A stretch of 64,000 nucleotides of DNA, from assembly GCF_037975245.1 (NCBI RefSeq), contig NC_092561.1, forward strand, positions 10,477,001 through 10,541,000, in the 5' to 3' direction. Under the pieces are notes generated by a model that saw nothing but the letters and a program-made list of their open reading frames with translations, did no database searches and was not told the origin of the DNA. Source of the DNA: Apostichopus japonicus. Lineage: Eukaryota; Echinodermata; Holothuroidea; Aspidochirotida; Stichopodidae. Shown here piece after piece: positions 25,122 through 38,211 of the stretch (its first letter is position 1; every line of letters starts with the position of its first letter). A program made the translations under genes and the position numbers.

Positions 25122-28100
25122 CTGAAAGAGAAAACGTAAACATGTAACGAATGCCAAGATTTTAGTCCACGGTTATCCAGTATTTCCTGGCCTATACATA
25201 GGTCTTACGTAGGGATTTTACAGACCCGTTCTTAGACCATTAAGGCGTACCGTGTATGGTATGTATTTTACATGTATTGACACCTGAGCAAGTCTAGGTA
25301 AGTATGATATCATCAGGCTAATTGTGCTTGGATTGTTAACGTATTCTTCTTTATTTACATTACTTTTCATTTCCTTGATAAACATCAGTCTTGTCAATGC
25401 CGATGCTTGATTTTAGCAGTGATAATATGAGCAATAACGAGGACTCTATTAGCGCAGCTGAGCTATAGCGATCATGCCATTCTGCCGAAATTCTGTCACT
25501 TTGGCCACCGTGTTTTAATGACTGCCATTTCGTAATTTTCATTCGATTTGGCTAGAATTTCGTAATTAGTTTGTGTGAGTTAAGTTTCCATACATGCGTT
25601 CACATTTCGTCCACATAGTTTGTCAATTTGAAGGTCATTTGTGGTCACGAGAGGTCTTTTCTGCAAACGTAAAATCATGCTACTCCTCCTAGAGCGTTTG
25701 TACAAATCTGCTGACATGTTGTTGATATAAAGTTTGAATGGTGGTGAACCAAAGTTGTTCAGGAAAAGTACTTTTGTCGTCGTGATGGCCCAATACAAGG
25801 CCTTCTGGAGAGTTTTCAGTTATGATAAAATGTAGGCCACAGATCATATGCAATGATCATGAAATTTGTTTTTCAACTTTTTTTCGGGGACTAACAAGGA
25901 GCGGTTCATATACACCGTACAGTAGTTATGGCTAATATATTACCGTTGAAATCAGCCCATTTCCGGAAAAAGTCACCGGATTTCAGGATATGTAGCGACG
26001 CAATGAGCGGAAATTCATTTCTGACAGTCATTTGACGTCAACTTGCTCAAAGGTGAAAACGCTGTGACCACCATAGCTAAGGAAATGTAACCTTGACAAG
26101 TTGTCTGCTTACATTAGAAGGTGTCATTTTGATTATAAATGTATCAAATTTTGTGAAGGAAAAGGTCTGCAGAACTCATATAAACAAAAGTTTCTCATGA
26201 TATCTTACAATGATAACATTGGCTCATACCCTGTTATAATGAAGTCATCCATTCAAACCTCAATACAGTTCTGCATTCTGGTTTAAAAATACTACAAAGG
26301 CAGCTGTGCATTTTAAGTATTCAAGAACACAACTTAGCGTTAATCATAGGTTTTGACCTTTCAAATTCATTTGAAACTTTTTATCGTTGTTTATCTCAAT
26401 AAAAATTACATTTATCTTTATTTTTGTTTCTTTTTCAAAACAAATGTTTAGAACTTTATAACATTGTAACAAACGATGTCTGCTAAGAAGGAGCATAGAC
26501 AAGGAAAATGGAGACGAAAAGGTTCAAAAGGAAATGACGCCGTTATCCCATTAAACTGCTCAGAAATATTGTCAATCAAAACAAATGTTCTCAAATAGAA
26601 ACTTAGCTGAGCTATTGAAGTGTTGCTGCTCTTGGTCTTTTATTATCAACACTGTTTATGTTCACGTTGAAAATATGAAAGGAAAAACAAAGACCGAGTG
26701 ACAGGTTTCACCCCCTAGTGGCACTATGACATCACAAGTTGACAAAATGGCGGCTCCCGACACGACTTGAAACCCTGATATATAGGCATATCTCCTAGAC
26801 AAAGTAATATATCTCAGCTTTTTGATGAGATGTAAGTTCGCATGTATCTCAGTAAAGTTGAACTCTGTGGTTTCTTCGTCTTCAGTAAATACTGCATAGT
26901 TGATAAGATATATATATAATCAAATTTCATGAAAATTCAATTAGCTATTTACTATACAGTACCAGTCTTGTCTCACAAATACTAGTATGGTGACAATTAC
27001 ACAACCTTAAAGGAGACACAAACCCACCCACCATTGTTTGTCTATGTGATAGATCATATCTGTGATGAATAAATTCCCCTTACAGTTAAGAAATAAATAA
27101 TTCCATTTGGGAGATTCTAAAAATTTAATGTTTTTTTTTTACACAACGGAAGGTTACTGAGACTTCACCAAGTCTAAATATGACACCAACGAACCGCATG
27201 TGCTTCAACTTGTTGTTTTTTCATGATTTTCGCTATTTATTATGTTTCTTTCCTGTAATGGAGGCGGGTTTTAAAATTGCTGAATCTAAGACAATGAAGG
27301 TCTTACTCTTAGCATGAACTAATGATGACATTGGTATAATTTTCAATACTATAAATATTTTACCTTGAAAATATGAAAATAAAATAAATATATATTGAAC
27401 GATTTTAGAACAAGTTTTCATTACAAACTTGGAAAGGGATACTTTTCATTATCAAAAAGGGGTACTTCTTATTTACGAAAACGGGAAACTTGAAGTTTTC
27501 CCAAAACTGAGAGAAATCGTACCGGTTCCGTCTCCCTTGTAAATGTTCACCCGATACTCATAGCTAGTACAGTAACTACTGTTCATGTTCCACAACCGTG
27601 CATCAGTAACTACTGCGCTGTGTTCGCAACCGTGACGGTAACATGTGTTACAGGTGGCACAGGTGGCACAGTAATTACTGCATAGCTGTTACACGTTCCC
27701 ATGGAAGACAAAGAAATGCGCGACTGGACAAGGAGTCTATGAGTATTTGACGTGGTAAACTCTTGCTATATTAAGGCCTAATTTAGACGTGGAGCTACCC
27801 ATAAGGATAATCTAGGTCCCCCATCCCCCACCTCTATCTATTTGAGACTTGCGCACTATCACCTGTCCGTGAAGAAAGTTTCAAAACAAATGGATTCACT
27901 AATACGATTAGAAAAAAGTTAGGCTACCATTTGAATCTCGCATGCAGTATAAAACTAGGGAGTAGTCTTCGTTACCCAGCCGCCGGTTCGGACTCTAAGT
28001 TCAACGTGTAACAGCTTTGCAGTAATTACTGTGCCACCTGTAACACATGTTACCGTGTTGTGAACACAGCGCAATAGTTACTGATGCACGGTTGTGGAAC

Positions 28101-28985
28101 ATGAACAGTAGTTACTGTACTAGCTATGAGTATCGGGTGAAATGTTACTCACCTGTTGTTCTGAGGCAGGTTTATCAGGTCTCATGGTCTTCCAAAAGTC
28201 ATTCACGAAATCATTTTCATCGCTTGACTCAATCGTTGTCAGGTGTCCTTTTACTCCGGATGTACTAAACGTTTGGCAAAAAGTCTCCGCGTCCATCCAT
28301 GTCCGTAACGGGTCATTGAAAAACCTTTTACAAATAATTAAGATAGGATACTTTATAACCACTACGGTGATAGAGTTGATAAACAGGGCGGGGTTTTAAT
28401 TTTAAGTTTTAATTTGAAGTAATAAGGCAAACATGACTTAACTTACCGTGATAACGTCGTAGTTTCAAGTTACATAGCGGCATGGCTTGGACTGATATTA
28501 AATTGGCAGAATTTGGAATAAAGTACTTCAACAAAACACTTAACATAACCATCAATTTTCATTTAAAATAAGGAAGAGAAACTAGAATTGTCGAAATTTC
28601 TAATTTGCTTTTGTATGTGATTAATCAAAACCTGTCGAGTATTCCTGAATTAATCGCTTGTTAATTAACATGTGATTGTTTTACTAGATGGATTAATTCC
28701 AATCCGGTTGTGTATGGTAGTGCAACATGACCAAACAATGCTGTTTGTAATGTAAACTGATGTGCTGTTAGGTTTTATTGGGCACATATTTATTTAATTA
28801 ACCATACAAAATACAAACGAGTATAACATTAACGTACTTTACAATTATTGTTATTCACTGTACCTGTAACAGTTTGTACCAAATGATGTCCATCCGGAAG
28901 GACACTTACGCGATGAGCAAGAAGCTTTTGCCAAGTAGATGCTTGATGACAGCAAAACTAAAGCTGTGAAGCCGAAAGCCTTCAT
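24897..28985 (-). CDS. Secreted C-type lectin, three exons, 172 aa
   Basis: Exons 28985-28864, 28324-28153 and 25121-24897 join in phase (2, then 0) to a 172-residue protein. Residues 1-22 are a hydrophobic signal peptide (MKAFGFTALVLLSSS...). The rest is one C-type lectin domain: CPSGW at 28-32, Cys pairs 28/39, 57/168 and 141/160, WIG at 101-103, QPN at 131-133, and WND at 155-157. That is the long-form CTLD with the Ca2+-site-2 WND kept. QPN is neither the mannose-type EPN nor the galactose-type QPD, so sugar preference cannot be read off. A TATA-like ATAAAAAG lies near 29085 and an AATAAA at 24805-24800. Small single-CTLD proteins of this kind serve in invertebrate innate immunity or agglutination; that role is inference here. 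Confidence 0.92.
27541..28146. mobile_element. MITE with long inverted repeats and 7-bp duplication
   Basis: Element 27548-28139, 592 bp, with terminal inverted repeats of about 130-150 bp starting CACCCGATACTCATAGC, nearly identical, so probably young. The flanks are aaatgtt on both sides (27541-27547 and 28140-28146). Block B has the empty site with a single copy of those bases. Long repeats with a 7-bp duplication recall Galileo-type P-superfamily elements, but I cannot classify it firmly. Confidence 0.88.
28153..28324 (-). CDS. Lectin A exon 2
   Basis: 172 bases, acceptor GTAAAAG|G, donor CAG|GTGAGT. Encodes FFNDPLRTWMDAETFC through PASEQQ. A 592-bp MITE begins 13 bases past the donor. 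Confidence 0.92.
28864..28985 (-). CDS. Lectin A exon 1 (signal peptide, CPSGW)
   Basis: 122 bases from ATG, 40 codons plus two bases. Encodes the signal peptide and the first Cys pair. Donor CAG|GTACAG. Confidence 0.92.
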
Positions 28986-29769
28986 AATGTCAATAAACAC
29001 AGTTCTGCTGGAAGCACGATCTCAAAACGTTATTCAACTCTGTCGAATTCTTGTTGTGCTCAGGTTTACTCGCAAACACCTCTTTTTATTCGTCCTTGTT
29101 GTTACAAAAAGGAGCAAAAACATTAAAAATTCAAATATAAATTTTGCAAATATTGTTAACCTAGAAATACTAAATTATACAATGACGGCTTCTGATTGGT
29201 GGAATCAAATATTGCTCTTTGATTACTTTATGCCTGGACGATTTGATTGGCAGAAAGTGTGCGGCTGGGTGGGACTGATACTAATGGATCTGTACTTTTA
29301 ACACATGTTTTCCCAGAATCACATGCATATTTTAAAATTGCTCTCTCCACCCACCTCTCGCTCTCTCTCTCATGCTGTTTACAATATTTTGAGCGATAAC
29401 TTAAGAACAGATGTTCAATTTAAATCAAATATTGTAAAGCATTATACTAAAATTATGTGACATTCTAAATTAACGATTTAATTGTTTCGATATAAAGGCT
29501 GGGTAAACTGTAAGAAAATTTTAAAACAAAAGGGTTGTTATACATCAGAATTCTACATACGTAAATTGACGGTTGCTTGTTACCATTAACAAATTAATGC
29601 TTTGATTTTTCGAAATGGGTAAAGTTATTGTTTTATCAGATAACCGTAAGAAAGTTTACCACAAAGTTAACAACATCAGAATGCTTCTCACGTAACTTGA
29701 CGGTTGCGTGGTTACCATTACAAGAAAGCTGACCGTTGATTCATTTTTACGTCATTATTTGGGGGGGGG

Positions 29770-29998
29770 GGGGGGCGGGGGCTAACGGCTGTTAAATTAC
29801 GTCGAAGCACAGGCTTTCTGGCTGCCGGTATCTTACCGCCAGAAAGACAGAAATGTTATCAACAGTGTTATAGATGAACAACTTGATAATTTATTCTACA
29901 TGTTTCATATTTTTAGGCCGGTCAAGGATCGAACACACGACCTCTATGCTAGGTTACATTACTTCTAATGTCACTGCCTTTATTCACTCGACCAGACA
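29770..29998 (-). repeat. tRNA-derived SINE-like repeat, block A copy
   Basis: On the minus strand an A-box-like TGGTCGAGTG and a B-box-like TGTTCGATCC are spaced as in a tRNA, followed by a body up to a G/C-rich run at 29761-29780. The paralogue at about 61337-61568 shows it was present before the block duplicated. Confidence 0.5.
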
Positions 29999-30094
29999 GT
30001 ACTAGTTTAAAACAACCAACTCAGTATCATAACATTTTTTTATTGTCGTTGGTCATAACATTACTGATGTACCATATTGTTCCAATGTATTACG

Positions 30095-31052
30095 GTTGCA
30101 TTCACTGGCGGATCTAGGGACTTTGTTTTGGAGGGGCCAAAGTGGCATTAGAGTGATATGGGGGAGGGGTCTAAGGGGAGGGGGTGGCCCCTCCCCTTTG
30201 GAAAATTTTCTATTGCTGAATGCCCTCAGATGCAATTTGGTGCGACAAAAGTGTACAATGGTGATGTTAATTTACTTCTAAAAAAAATGTTTCACAGGTG
30301 TAAACCAGCCTGTAACTGCAAAATGGTGTTAAACTGTAAATCCTCATGCTCATACATTTACATAGCTCCCAACTCTTGAGAAGGCAAATGCTGGTCCATG
30401 CCACGAATCGCCTGGGGGAGGGGTATAAGGGGAGGGGTGTCCCCCTCCCCTTTTGATTTTTTTTGGAATCCTGGTGATGCCTACAGGTAAAATGGTGGCA
30501 CTTAGAAAGGCTTTTGTCACCCAAACTTTTCTGAGAAATATGCATTTTTTTGTGTGTAACATCAATAAATTGAATAGTAGGTGATAATTCATTCTTTCCC
30601 GTGGCATGAAAATGTTCGCTGCTCGCCCCAATGAAAAGAAATATAATGTAGGCTTATTTGAGGTTCAAATGATGCTGTAAAGGAGGTTTTATACTCTATT
30701 ATGCTAAATGCTAAAGAAATGATGATTGCTAAGTCAAAATTTGATGCAAATTTTTTTATGTATACTTGACAATTACAATGCGGTTTTTTTTCGGACGCTT
30801 GTGCGGGTCAGCGGGTTTGGGTGTTAGAATGCGGGTCTAATTCCCGCGAATTGCGGGTCAGTTGGGAGCTCTGCATTTAATTTTAAACCAGAAAACGAAA
30901 TGGTTTAGACTAGTCTACCACTGCTATTCCTCTCGTTTTTTTTTAATTTCCAATCATATGATTTAGCGGATGTTCGGAAACACTTTTTGGCTCACCTTTG
31001 GGGGGGGGCATGGCCCCCCTTGGCCCCCCTTGGATCCGCCAGTGGTTGCACT
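30095..31052. mobile_element. hAT-like element, block A only
   Basis: Element 30103-31044, 942 bp, ends CACTGGCGGATCTAGGG and a partly matching GGATCCGCCAGTG. The flanks are gttgcatt and gttgcact (one difference in eight). Block B carries the uninterrupted target at about 61664, which fixes the insertion. G-rich TAGACCCCTCCCC-like words inside recall the element at 11900-12264. No transposase frame. Confidence 0.88.
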
Positions 31053-31285
31053 GTCTATACTCATTAGCCTAGCTGTTCGCCTTTTTGTCAGATTCCTACA
31101 TTAATTATACAATATATATATATAACCAGGGATGCATTTAATGACATGTACCGGATAAATTTCATTCTTCATTAAACTACAGACATTTCAATTTAAACAT
31201 GTACATAAAAAGAAAACAATCGTTGAAAATGCTTCTTTCTTAAAATTGGCTAATTGCATATGCTGAACGAGAAATTACAATTAGA

Positions 31286-32000
31286 ACAGATAGTTAGTGA
31301 TGTATACCTGTATAATAAGTTACATAAATTTCATCGAATTGGTTTAATTATACTAAATTGTGGGTAATTAAAATCGGAACTTATATAAGTAATAATTGAA
31401 AAGGCTTATTATATTATTCTATTTGAATAATAAATCAATTTACTAAATAATATATGCTGCACAGGTTTCGACGATTTCGTGAAAGTACACGCAAGTGTAT
31501 AACTTAAAATACTACATAATTATAACATTGAAGCTTTAGAAGTTCTTGCAAATACTTAATATTACGAGGGTTTAATACAATGTACTGAATATGTTGCGCA
31601 GGTTGCACCGAAGCACTGATGCAGAGAATGTCGGAGTATACCCACCCCTTCCCTTTTAATTCACAAAAACAGGTAGTTATTAGTGCAATTTTGCTTATAG
31701 ATATAATTGTGCTTATACTATATCACTATTGTTGTGTCACCCTTACTGATTATCGTTATGTACTTGTACATGTATTAGGTAGATGGGTCTACCCATGTCA
31801 AGTTGAGCTTTGTGTATATAATTTCATATTTTCATACTTATTTTAATTGCTTTTGATTACTGTGGGAGATCGTTGACCCCTTGCCCCTTGTTTAATTACT
31901 TTGTAATGTGTTAGCAATATTAGCAATGTATGGTGACTATTCACCAAGACACTCCAAGCTGCCGTACACCTGCAGTAGGGACGAACTGTACGAGATAGAA
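31286..32000. other. Intergenic, nothing firmly recognised
   Basis: AT-rich. Holds scattered open stretches but no splice-bounded exon I can support. Confidence 0.4.
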
Positions 32001-32019
32001 ATTGATTACATTAATTTCT

Positions 32020-32184
32020 AAACAGTATTTTGATACTGTTGAAGTAGTTGGCACCCTATCGAGACACTTAGTCGGTATTTTCAGACGCCGGAGCCCACAC
32101 TCCTTGTCCTGTGAACCAAGGAACGTAATTGATGTACCCTCACTAGTAGACGCCATTCGTAGACTGAGGGATCATTCTACCTAG
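32020..32184 (+). CDS. Unrecognised candidate 3' exon
   Basis: After a TTTCTAAACAG acceptor-like site the frame reads YFDTVEVVGTLSRHLVGIFR and on to RRLRDHST and a stop, about 53 residues. Composition looks protein-like, but I find no partner exon and no family. It may be a remnant of a retroelement. Confidence 0.2.
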   Translation, partial: KQYFDTVEVVGTLSRHLVGIFRRRSPHSLSCEPRNVIDVPSLVDAIRRLRDHST

Positions 32185-32769
32185 ATGAGATGGGCGTACC
32201 CCTTGAATTGGTATATTAGTAGACCATTAGTGTTAGGCCATGACAACTGCCATGTTTTAACTTTATTTTATTTTATGCATATCGTAATTCACTTTTATCG
32301 TGATGGTGAATAGATAGTATTTACCCTGCGGATTACGACAAAACTTTGTGTTTGTATTCATTTTTAATATACTTGTGTCATATATCTTGGCAAAGGCTGT
32401 CGACTTGTCGCAGAATTGAAACCCTGCTTCCCTTGATCTGATGTATTTCGAGGTTACGTTTCTATCACAGACTAGTCTTTAAACTAGGTGCTACACTTCT
32501 TTAAAGGAAAAGCAAATCCAACCATCCCCTTCTCCTCATTATATGGAGAAGGTGGATGTGAGGAACGAATCTTCAAAAAGCTAAGAGAACGTTTTCCAGT
32601 TTCAAATTTATGATGGTTTAAAAGTCACATGGCCGTCATTATGTGAGATGTTTACGTCGTAGTGACATTAGGAGGTAAAACATTCCAGTTCCCCTTTTTG
32701 GTTTCGATGATAATCGTAACCTTTGCATTCATGATCGGGCGTATGTGCGTGTGTGCGTGTGTGTGTGTT

Positions 32770-34150
32770 TGTGTCACGCCTCGCTTGTAAACACGATATA
32801 TCAAGAAGGGAAGCTTGGACCAATCTATTATTTGGTGTATATGAGTACCACATTGAGTCGAAAAAAACCTATTGTTTTGTGGGGATGTCAAAGGTCATTT
32901 TGGGTCACCAGGGGCCAAATAGTCAAATCCTTGTAAACACGATATCTCAAGGAGGTAACTTGGACCAATCTCATATTTCGTGAGTAGAAGGACCACATTT
33001 AGGAGCAAAAGCCAACAGTTTTTTGTAGAGATCAAAGGTCATTTGGGGTCACCAGGGGTAAAATTGAGTAAACCTTGTAAACACGATATCTCAAGAAGAA
33101 AAGCTCGGATGTCGCATTTTGTGTGATGGAGTACAACATTGAGTTCAAGATCCCTATTGTTTTTGGTGGAGGTCCAAGTCCATTTGGGGTCACCAAATTG
33201 TGAAAACCTTGTAAACACGATAACTCAAGAAGGGAATGTTGGACGAATCTCATTTTTAGTATGTAGTTGGTACACGTTCAGTACAAGATTTTATCGAGGT
33301 CAAAGGTCAGCTTGAGTCATCAGACGCCAAATTGTGGAAACCTTGTTTTATCAGCTACCGTATCTCCCACAGACCAGCCTATCATATAACATGTGCGTTA
33401 CGCCTCATACGAATAGAAGAGTATTGGAAATGAGCTTATGGGTTTCCGTTGAATCTAACACTGAAAACTTGATGATATTTGCATTGGCTTCAACGTGCCG
33501 CTCGAAAGCCTTACGTTGCGTTCAAAAAGGTGTACTTTGTAGTACAGCGGTTCTATTGGACGTTTTCCGTCGTATTAATTTCAGGTTGAATGTAGTTTCG
33601 TTGTGACCAGGCAGCGTTTATGAAACTTAACAGTTCGTCAGTCTAGTAAAAATTTTACTATGACCAATGCGAAATAATTGTGTCAAAAGCTCTTAGTTTG
33701 GCTGTGAGTTCACGAGCTTTTGTCTGGATCGGCTGTTGATCTCAATTTGTGTAGTCTCTTCCACCGGTTTCAGCATAGCTAGGCCTTAAAAGTAACGTTT
33801 GACTTTCGTCACGTTTATAATTATGGAACAACTTGAACAAACCTGGCTAGGCCTGTGAGCAATTTTATGTTGTCTAGGTCAGCAACGGTTGGGTAGAATA
33901 TGGTTCGTTAACACGACAAAGTGAAGAATACCAGTCAGAATGCCAATATACTAATAAGATGGCAAAACAACTCCTTAATTATTTCATTTGAGGCATTTTC
34001 CTACTGGCTATCAGTCATAATTCGCAATGTATAGAACAATTTAAGCAGGTTTGAGACAAGTTTGCTGTTGTTGCTGCAGGATTTTTGGAAGATAGATGCT
34101 CTTATAACCTCATATTTTCATTGCTTAAAAGATTGCTTTGATTTAGACAG
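32770..34150. repeat. Duplicated segment X, copy 1 (tandem units plus unique tail)
   Basis: Four to five units of about 130 bp (TGTAAACACGATATCTCAAG, then GGACCAATCTCAT, then AAAGGTCATTTGGGGTCACC) fill 32770-33340. A non-repeated tail follows (CCAGCCTAT, ATAACATGTGCGTTACGC, CTATCAGTCATAATTC). The whole order is repeated at 45780-47170. Diverged units of the same family lie at 35125-35365. Confidence 0.8.
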
Positions 34151-34596
34151 TGTAATGGAGTAATAGCGATATTTTTTCGCGCATCAATCTGCAGCTAAAA
34201 GACAAGATAAATAACGGGGCAAATGTACGAAGTCACGCTAATCGAGTAGCGGCTCAAAGTAGCAGTAAGGTACTGTATAGGCTTAGGACTCGTGCACACC
34301 TAGCTAGTAGCTACTGTATATAGTATCTACCTAGTAATATAGGAGACATAATATAGTTGAAGCCAAGTTATCTTAGTATGTGTTGTTACAGACGTTTTAC
34401 TTTTAATTTTTTAAGCCATTACAGTATATAGGCCTAGCTGCTTATTTATGATTCTGCGACATGGTTTACTTTGTTCAACACTTACTTTTGGTGGAAAAAG
34501 TTTAAATTCCATACTGCAAAGAAACATGACTTTCCAATGCGCAATAACGTAGCACAATGTAATCTGCCTACCTGCCTAACCTTTGTTCATAGAATG

Positions 34597-34900
34597 TATC
34601 AGGGGCGCCGGAGCCGGTACGGCAGGTCCGGCGAACGCCGGACCAATATTCACGGCGCAAAAAAAAAGAAAAAAAAGTAGGACTAAGAAAAAAAATGGCA
34701 AAAAATAAAGAACCAAAACGAGACATACTTCAAAAATGTGTTTCAGAAGATTAATCGGACTACTCTGGCATGGCAGGGGTCTTGTTTTCAAGCTCGGGAT
34801 GTGCCATATCCTGCAATCTGGGAGGCATTTTTTCAAAATGTTCTCCCTTTCGCTACGCGCCAACCATGGTGGCGCGTAGCGAAGTTTGACCTACCAAACG
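34597..34900. mobile_element. hAT-like element fragment
   Basis: Begins CAGGGGCGCCGGAGCC and contains the TACGCGCCAACCATGGTGGCG module also found in the MITEs at 7630, 9745 and 38924. No matching right end was found, so it is probably truncated. Confidence 0.4.
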
Positions 34901-35527
34901 TCCCCCGATAAGTATGATATATGGCCACACTCTGATCTGCCGTACCAATCCCAAATAGCTTCCCGACGTCCCTGAGTATTGATGTTGTAAATCTGTACTT
35001 TGGAGACTTGAACAACAATCATAGGTCTACTGGCGAGTGAAATTTGGCGAGCAGATTTTAGTCACGGTCGCCAAATAGCGAGTACGTTTAAAAATATTTG
35101 TCGAGGCCTGAAAACATTCAAAACATAATTTCTCATGGTAGAAATCATGGATACTTTTCATACATGGTATATGGATTTGCCATATTGAGTACAAAAATCC
35201 TGTTGCTTGTGAGGTCAAATCTCTTATAGTTCACCAGAGGTCAAACTCTGACAAACCCTTTACATGATATCTAACGATGGAAATCGTGGATACCTCTAAT
35301 ACTTGGTGTGTGGATTCATAACATTGAGTACAATACCCCCATTGTTTTTGGTGGAGGTGTGTATAGCGCCGTACAGTAGACTGACCTGTGTTATCATGCC
35401 ATAGTGTTATTGTAATAGCTAGTGCCGGTTATACTAACAAGCAGAAGTCTAGTGCATTGAAGTCATCGAAACCTCTGTGCATTTTGCATTTTGGTTTTTA
35501 AACCTTTGATAACCCTTACTCTCTCAG
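34901..35527. other. Non-coding, diverged 130-bp units
   Basis: About two diverged units related to segment X (ATCTCATGG, GTGGATACTTTTCATAC, CATATTGAGTACAA) lie between 35090 and 35365. Nothing else seen. Confidence 0.5.
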
Positions 35528-35718
35528 TCATCTATGGGTATGTGAATACGCGCAAAACGCTAAAAGAAATCACCGGTGAAAAGATTTGCGCAACTTTCAG
35601 CTGCAATCATACCGTTCCTATGTATTCTAAAGATCTTAATTATGATAGGTTTAAATATGTTGGTGATAGAAGTAAAACAAATGTTAGTTCCTCACCATCA
35701 TTTTCTCGTGAGGGTTAA
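35528..35718 (+). CDS. Unrecognised candidate 3' exon
   Basis: A CTTACTCTCTCAG acceptor opens a frame of about 62 residues ending in TAA. It is polar, Ser- and Tyr-rich, with IYGYVNTRKT and LNYDRFKYVGDR. It could be the cytosolic tail of a membrane protein, but no partner exon is recognised. Confidence 0.3.
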
Positions 35719-36330
35719 TTTACTACGTACATTAACTCACTCGTAATGTTGACTGGTATAAGCCGTTGAAATTACTCATGTCTGATATATAAGTGCACCA
35801 TACATAAGTAGAAGGAAATGGCTTGGATATCGGGCCGTCGATAAAGTAGCCATGGTGATCGGACAACAGCGGACGACTCCCGGGCAGTTGTTTAAAAACA
35901 CAGCTTACTTTGTACCTCAAACAGGTAATAATACGGCGCAGACACAAGGACTGCAACATTTAATTATTTTCTAAGCCATAACATGAAGCTACAACAACGC
36001 ATCCGTTTGAAATTTATTTGATCTCATTATTAAAAAATTAGAATATCCTGCTGCTTACTCAATGGTATTGTTGTTGTTTTTCTCAACGACGTTTTGATTC
36101 TGCGCTTGTGCTGTTAAAACCCTAAGCGGCTTTAATGTTCCATCGATGTGTACAATAGTTAGAATACTATGTCATTATCATAATGAAGTTATAGTAACGA
36201 AATTTCATAGTTTTGTTCTAAATCTTAATTTCCAACTAAAGTGGATTTAAAATAATTGAAAGATAAAAAGAAAATAGTGAAAATATACGTCATTGTAATA
36301 TCGCTTATTTTTAAGAAGAAACGTATGTTC
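35719..36330. other. Intergenic, nothing recognised
   Basis: AT-rich; no convincing frame or repeat. Confidence 0.4.
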
Positions 36331-37660
36331 TGTTTTTACATCAACGCTCTATCGAAACGTTAGATACTTACAGGCTAAGATGGAGTCTAAAATCCTTCCA
36401 AGTGAGAGAAACAGTAAAGACTTTCGCTTATTATCATAATAATCAACATGATAAAAATAATAAGAACTTTTTCATAAGGAACCTTTGTGATTAAAATAAC
36501 CTAACTTGTATTCATTTACAACATCACTTTTTCCTAGAAGTATTGTAGTAGTAGAAACAACATTAATTTGTTTAACGTTTCATGATTTTTGTTCCGCATA
36601 TAAAATAGGTAATACAGACGTTTATCACTTCATCTAAACGGCTACGGTCAAGTCTAACTTTCTAACATGGATGTATTTGCAACATCACTTTACCGTAGAT
36701 TTGTTATTTTTATTGCAATTTTTGAATTTTGCTAATTTACATCGAGATCAATAAACCAAAAGGCTATATATAGCCTATCAACTCTGTTAATTTGAGGCAA
36801 AATTTTCAGTTTTACCAAATTGTTCCGTTTTCAAATAGAGCTTCCCGACGTTTATTATCTCTAACTTCTAAACGGCTACGGGAGAGGTTTAAAATACTTC
36901 AAATCTGAGAGAAAAAGTCAAATCTGATCGTTGTATTAATGGAATCTTGTTTTAAGGAAGAAAAAATGTCATGAAAATAACTTTCTCATGGATGTATTAA
37001 CAACATCACTTTACCCTAGCTTTTTATTTTTTAACTAATTTGAAAATGTAAATATTTTTTATCGAAAATGAATAAAATCACTAAAGAGTTAATTTGAAAC
37101 ATTAAGTTTCACGAAATTGTTCCGGATGACAAATAAGGCTTCGAGACGTTTATCTCTAACTTCTAAACGACTACGATGGAGTCTAAAACATTGAACTGAG
37201 AGATGAAGGTAAGGTCTGATCTTTCTAATGAAAATAGCTTGTTTCAAGGAGGAACCTATGTTATGACAATACATTATCCATGGAAGTATTTACAACATCA
37301 CTTGATACCTACATTTGTAGTTTTCTCGAATTGGAATATTTTGTAAATTTTCATCGAAAATTAATAGAACCGAAAGCTATATCTTTAGATAAATGAATAA
37401 TACAACAATGCTATAGCCTAAATTAGAAATATTTACAACATCACTTTAAACTGGATTTTTAATTTAAAAAAAAAAGAATATTTTGTTAATTTACATCAAA
37501 AATAAATCATACAACATTGCTATAGCCTTTCAAAAGTATTTATTTGAGGCAAATATTCAGTTTTACCAAATTGTTCCGAACTACAAATAAGGCTTCCAGA
37601 CCTTGATCTCTGAATTCTAAACGGTTAGGGTGCAGTTTAGAAACATTTAAAATGAGAGAA
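36330..37660. repeat. Tandem array with about 300-bp period
   Basis: Four to five diverged units. Each carries ACAACATCACTTTA, then TTTACCAAATTGTTCCG, then CTTCTAAACGGCTACG, then GAGAGAAAAAGTC. Units start near 36370, 36660, 36990, 37280 and 37430 (partial). Not coding. Confidence 0.75.
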
Positions 37661-37765
37661 AAAGTCGCTTTGAGTTAGGCAGTGTAATGGAAAAGTGATA
37701 TTTTGTTGCGCACTAATCTACATCTAAAAGACAAGACAAAGTAAATAATTTGGAAAAAGTACGAA
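37660..37765. repeat. Copy of a short segment from 34125-34240
   Basis: Shared order: GGCAGTGTAATGGA, GTGATATTTT, GCGCA, ATCTA, TAAAAGACAAGA. The two copies bracket the 300-bp array region. Confidence 0.65.
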
Positions 37766-37774
37766 ATTGCGCTA

Positions 37775-38020
37775 ATATTATTCTTATTCTTATTATTCTT
37801 GTTATTCTTGTTATTCTTATTCTTATTCTCATTCTCATTCTCATTCTCATTCTCAATCTTATTCTCATTCTCAATCTTATTCTTATTCTCATTCTCATTT
37901 TCAATCTATTCTTATTCTTATCATTATTATTATTATTGTTGTTATTGTTGTTATTATGATTATGATTATGAGTATGAGTATGAGTATGAGTATGATTATG
38001 ACTATGATTATGATGATTAA

Positions 38021-38078
<58 letters not shown>

Positions 38079-38153
38079 TATTTATTTTTATCATTATTAT
38101 TATTATTATTATTATTTTTATCATCATTATTATCATTATTATTATTATTATTA

Positions 38154-38211
<58 letters not shown>

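Larger units (their letters stand above)
22200..31285. repeat. Lectin segmental duplication, block A
   Basis: Matches block B in the same orientation: 22200-22460 with 50120-50400, then 22460-30102 with about 51585-61675, then 31045-31285 with 61665-61740 plus 63366-63540. Gaps in the match are insertions (27548-28139 and 30103-31044 in A; 50400-51585, 54480-57573 and 61741-63365 in B). Match quality is high around exons and introns alike, so it is a genomic, not a processed, duplication. Confidence 0.9.

Noticed and set aside
28047-28399. Plus-strand frames over lectin A exon 2
   Set aside because: Shadows of the minus-strand exon.
33334-33606. 90-codon plus-strand frame in segment X
   Set aside because: The frame is broken in the second copy at 46.2 kb and has no recognised feature.
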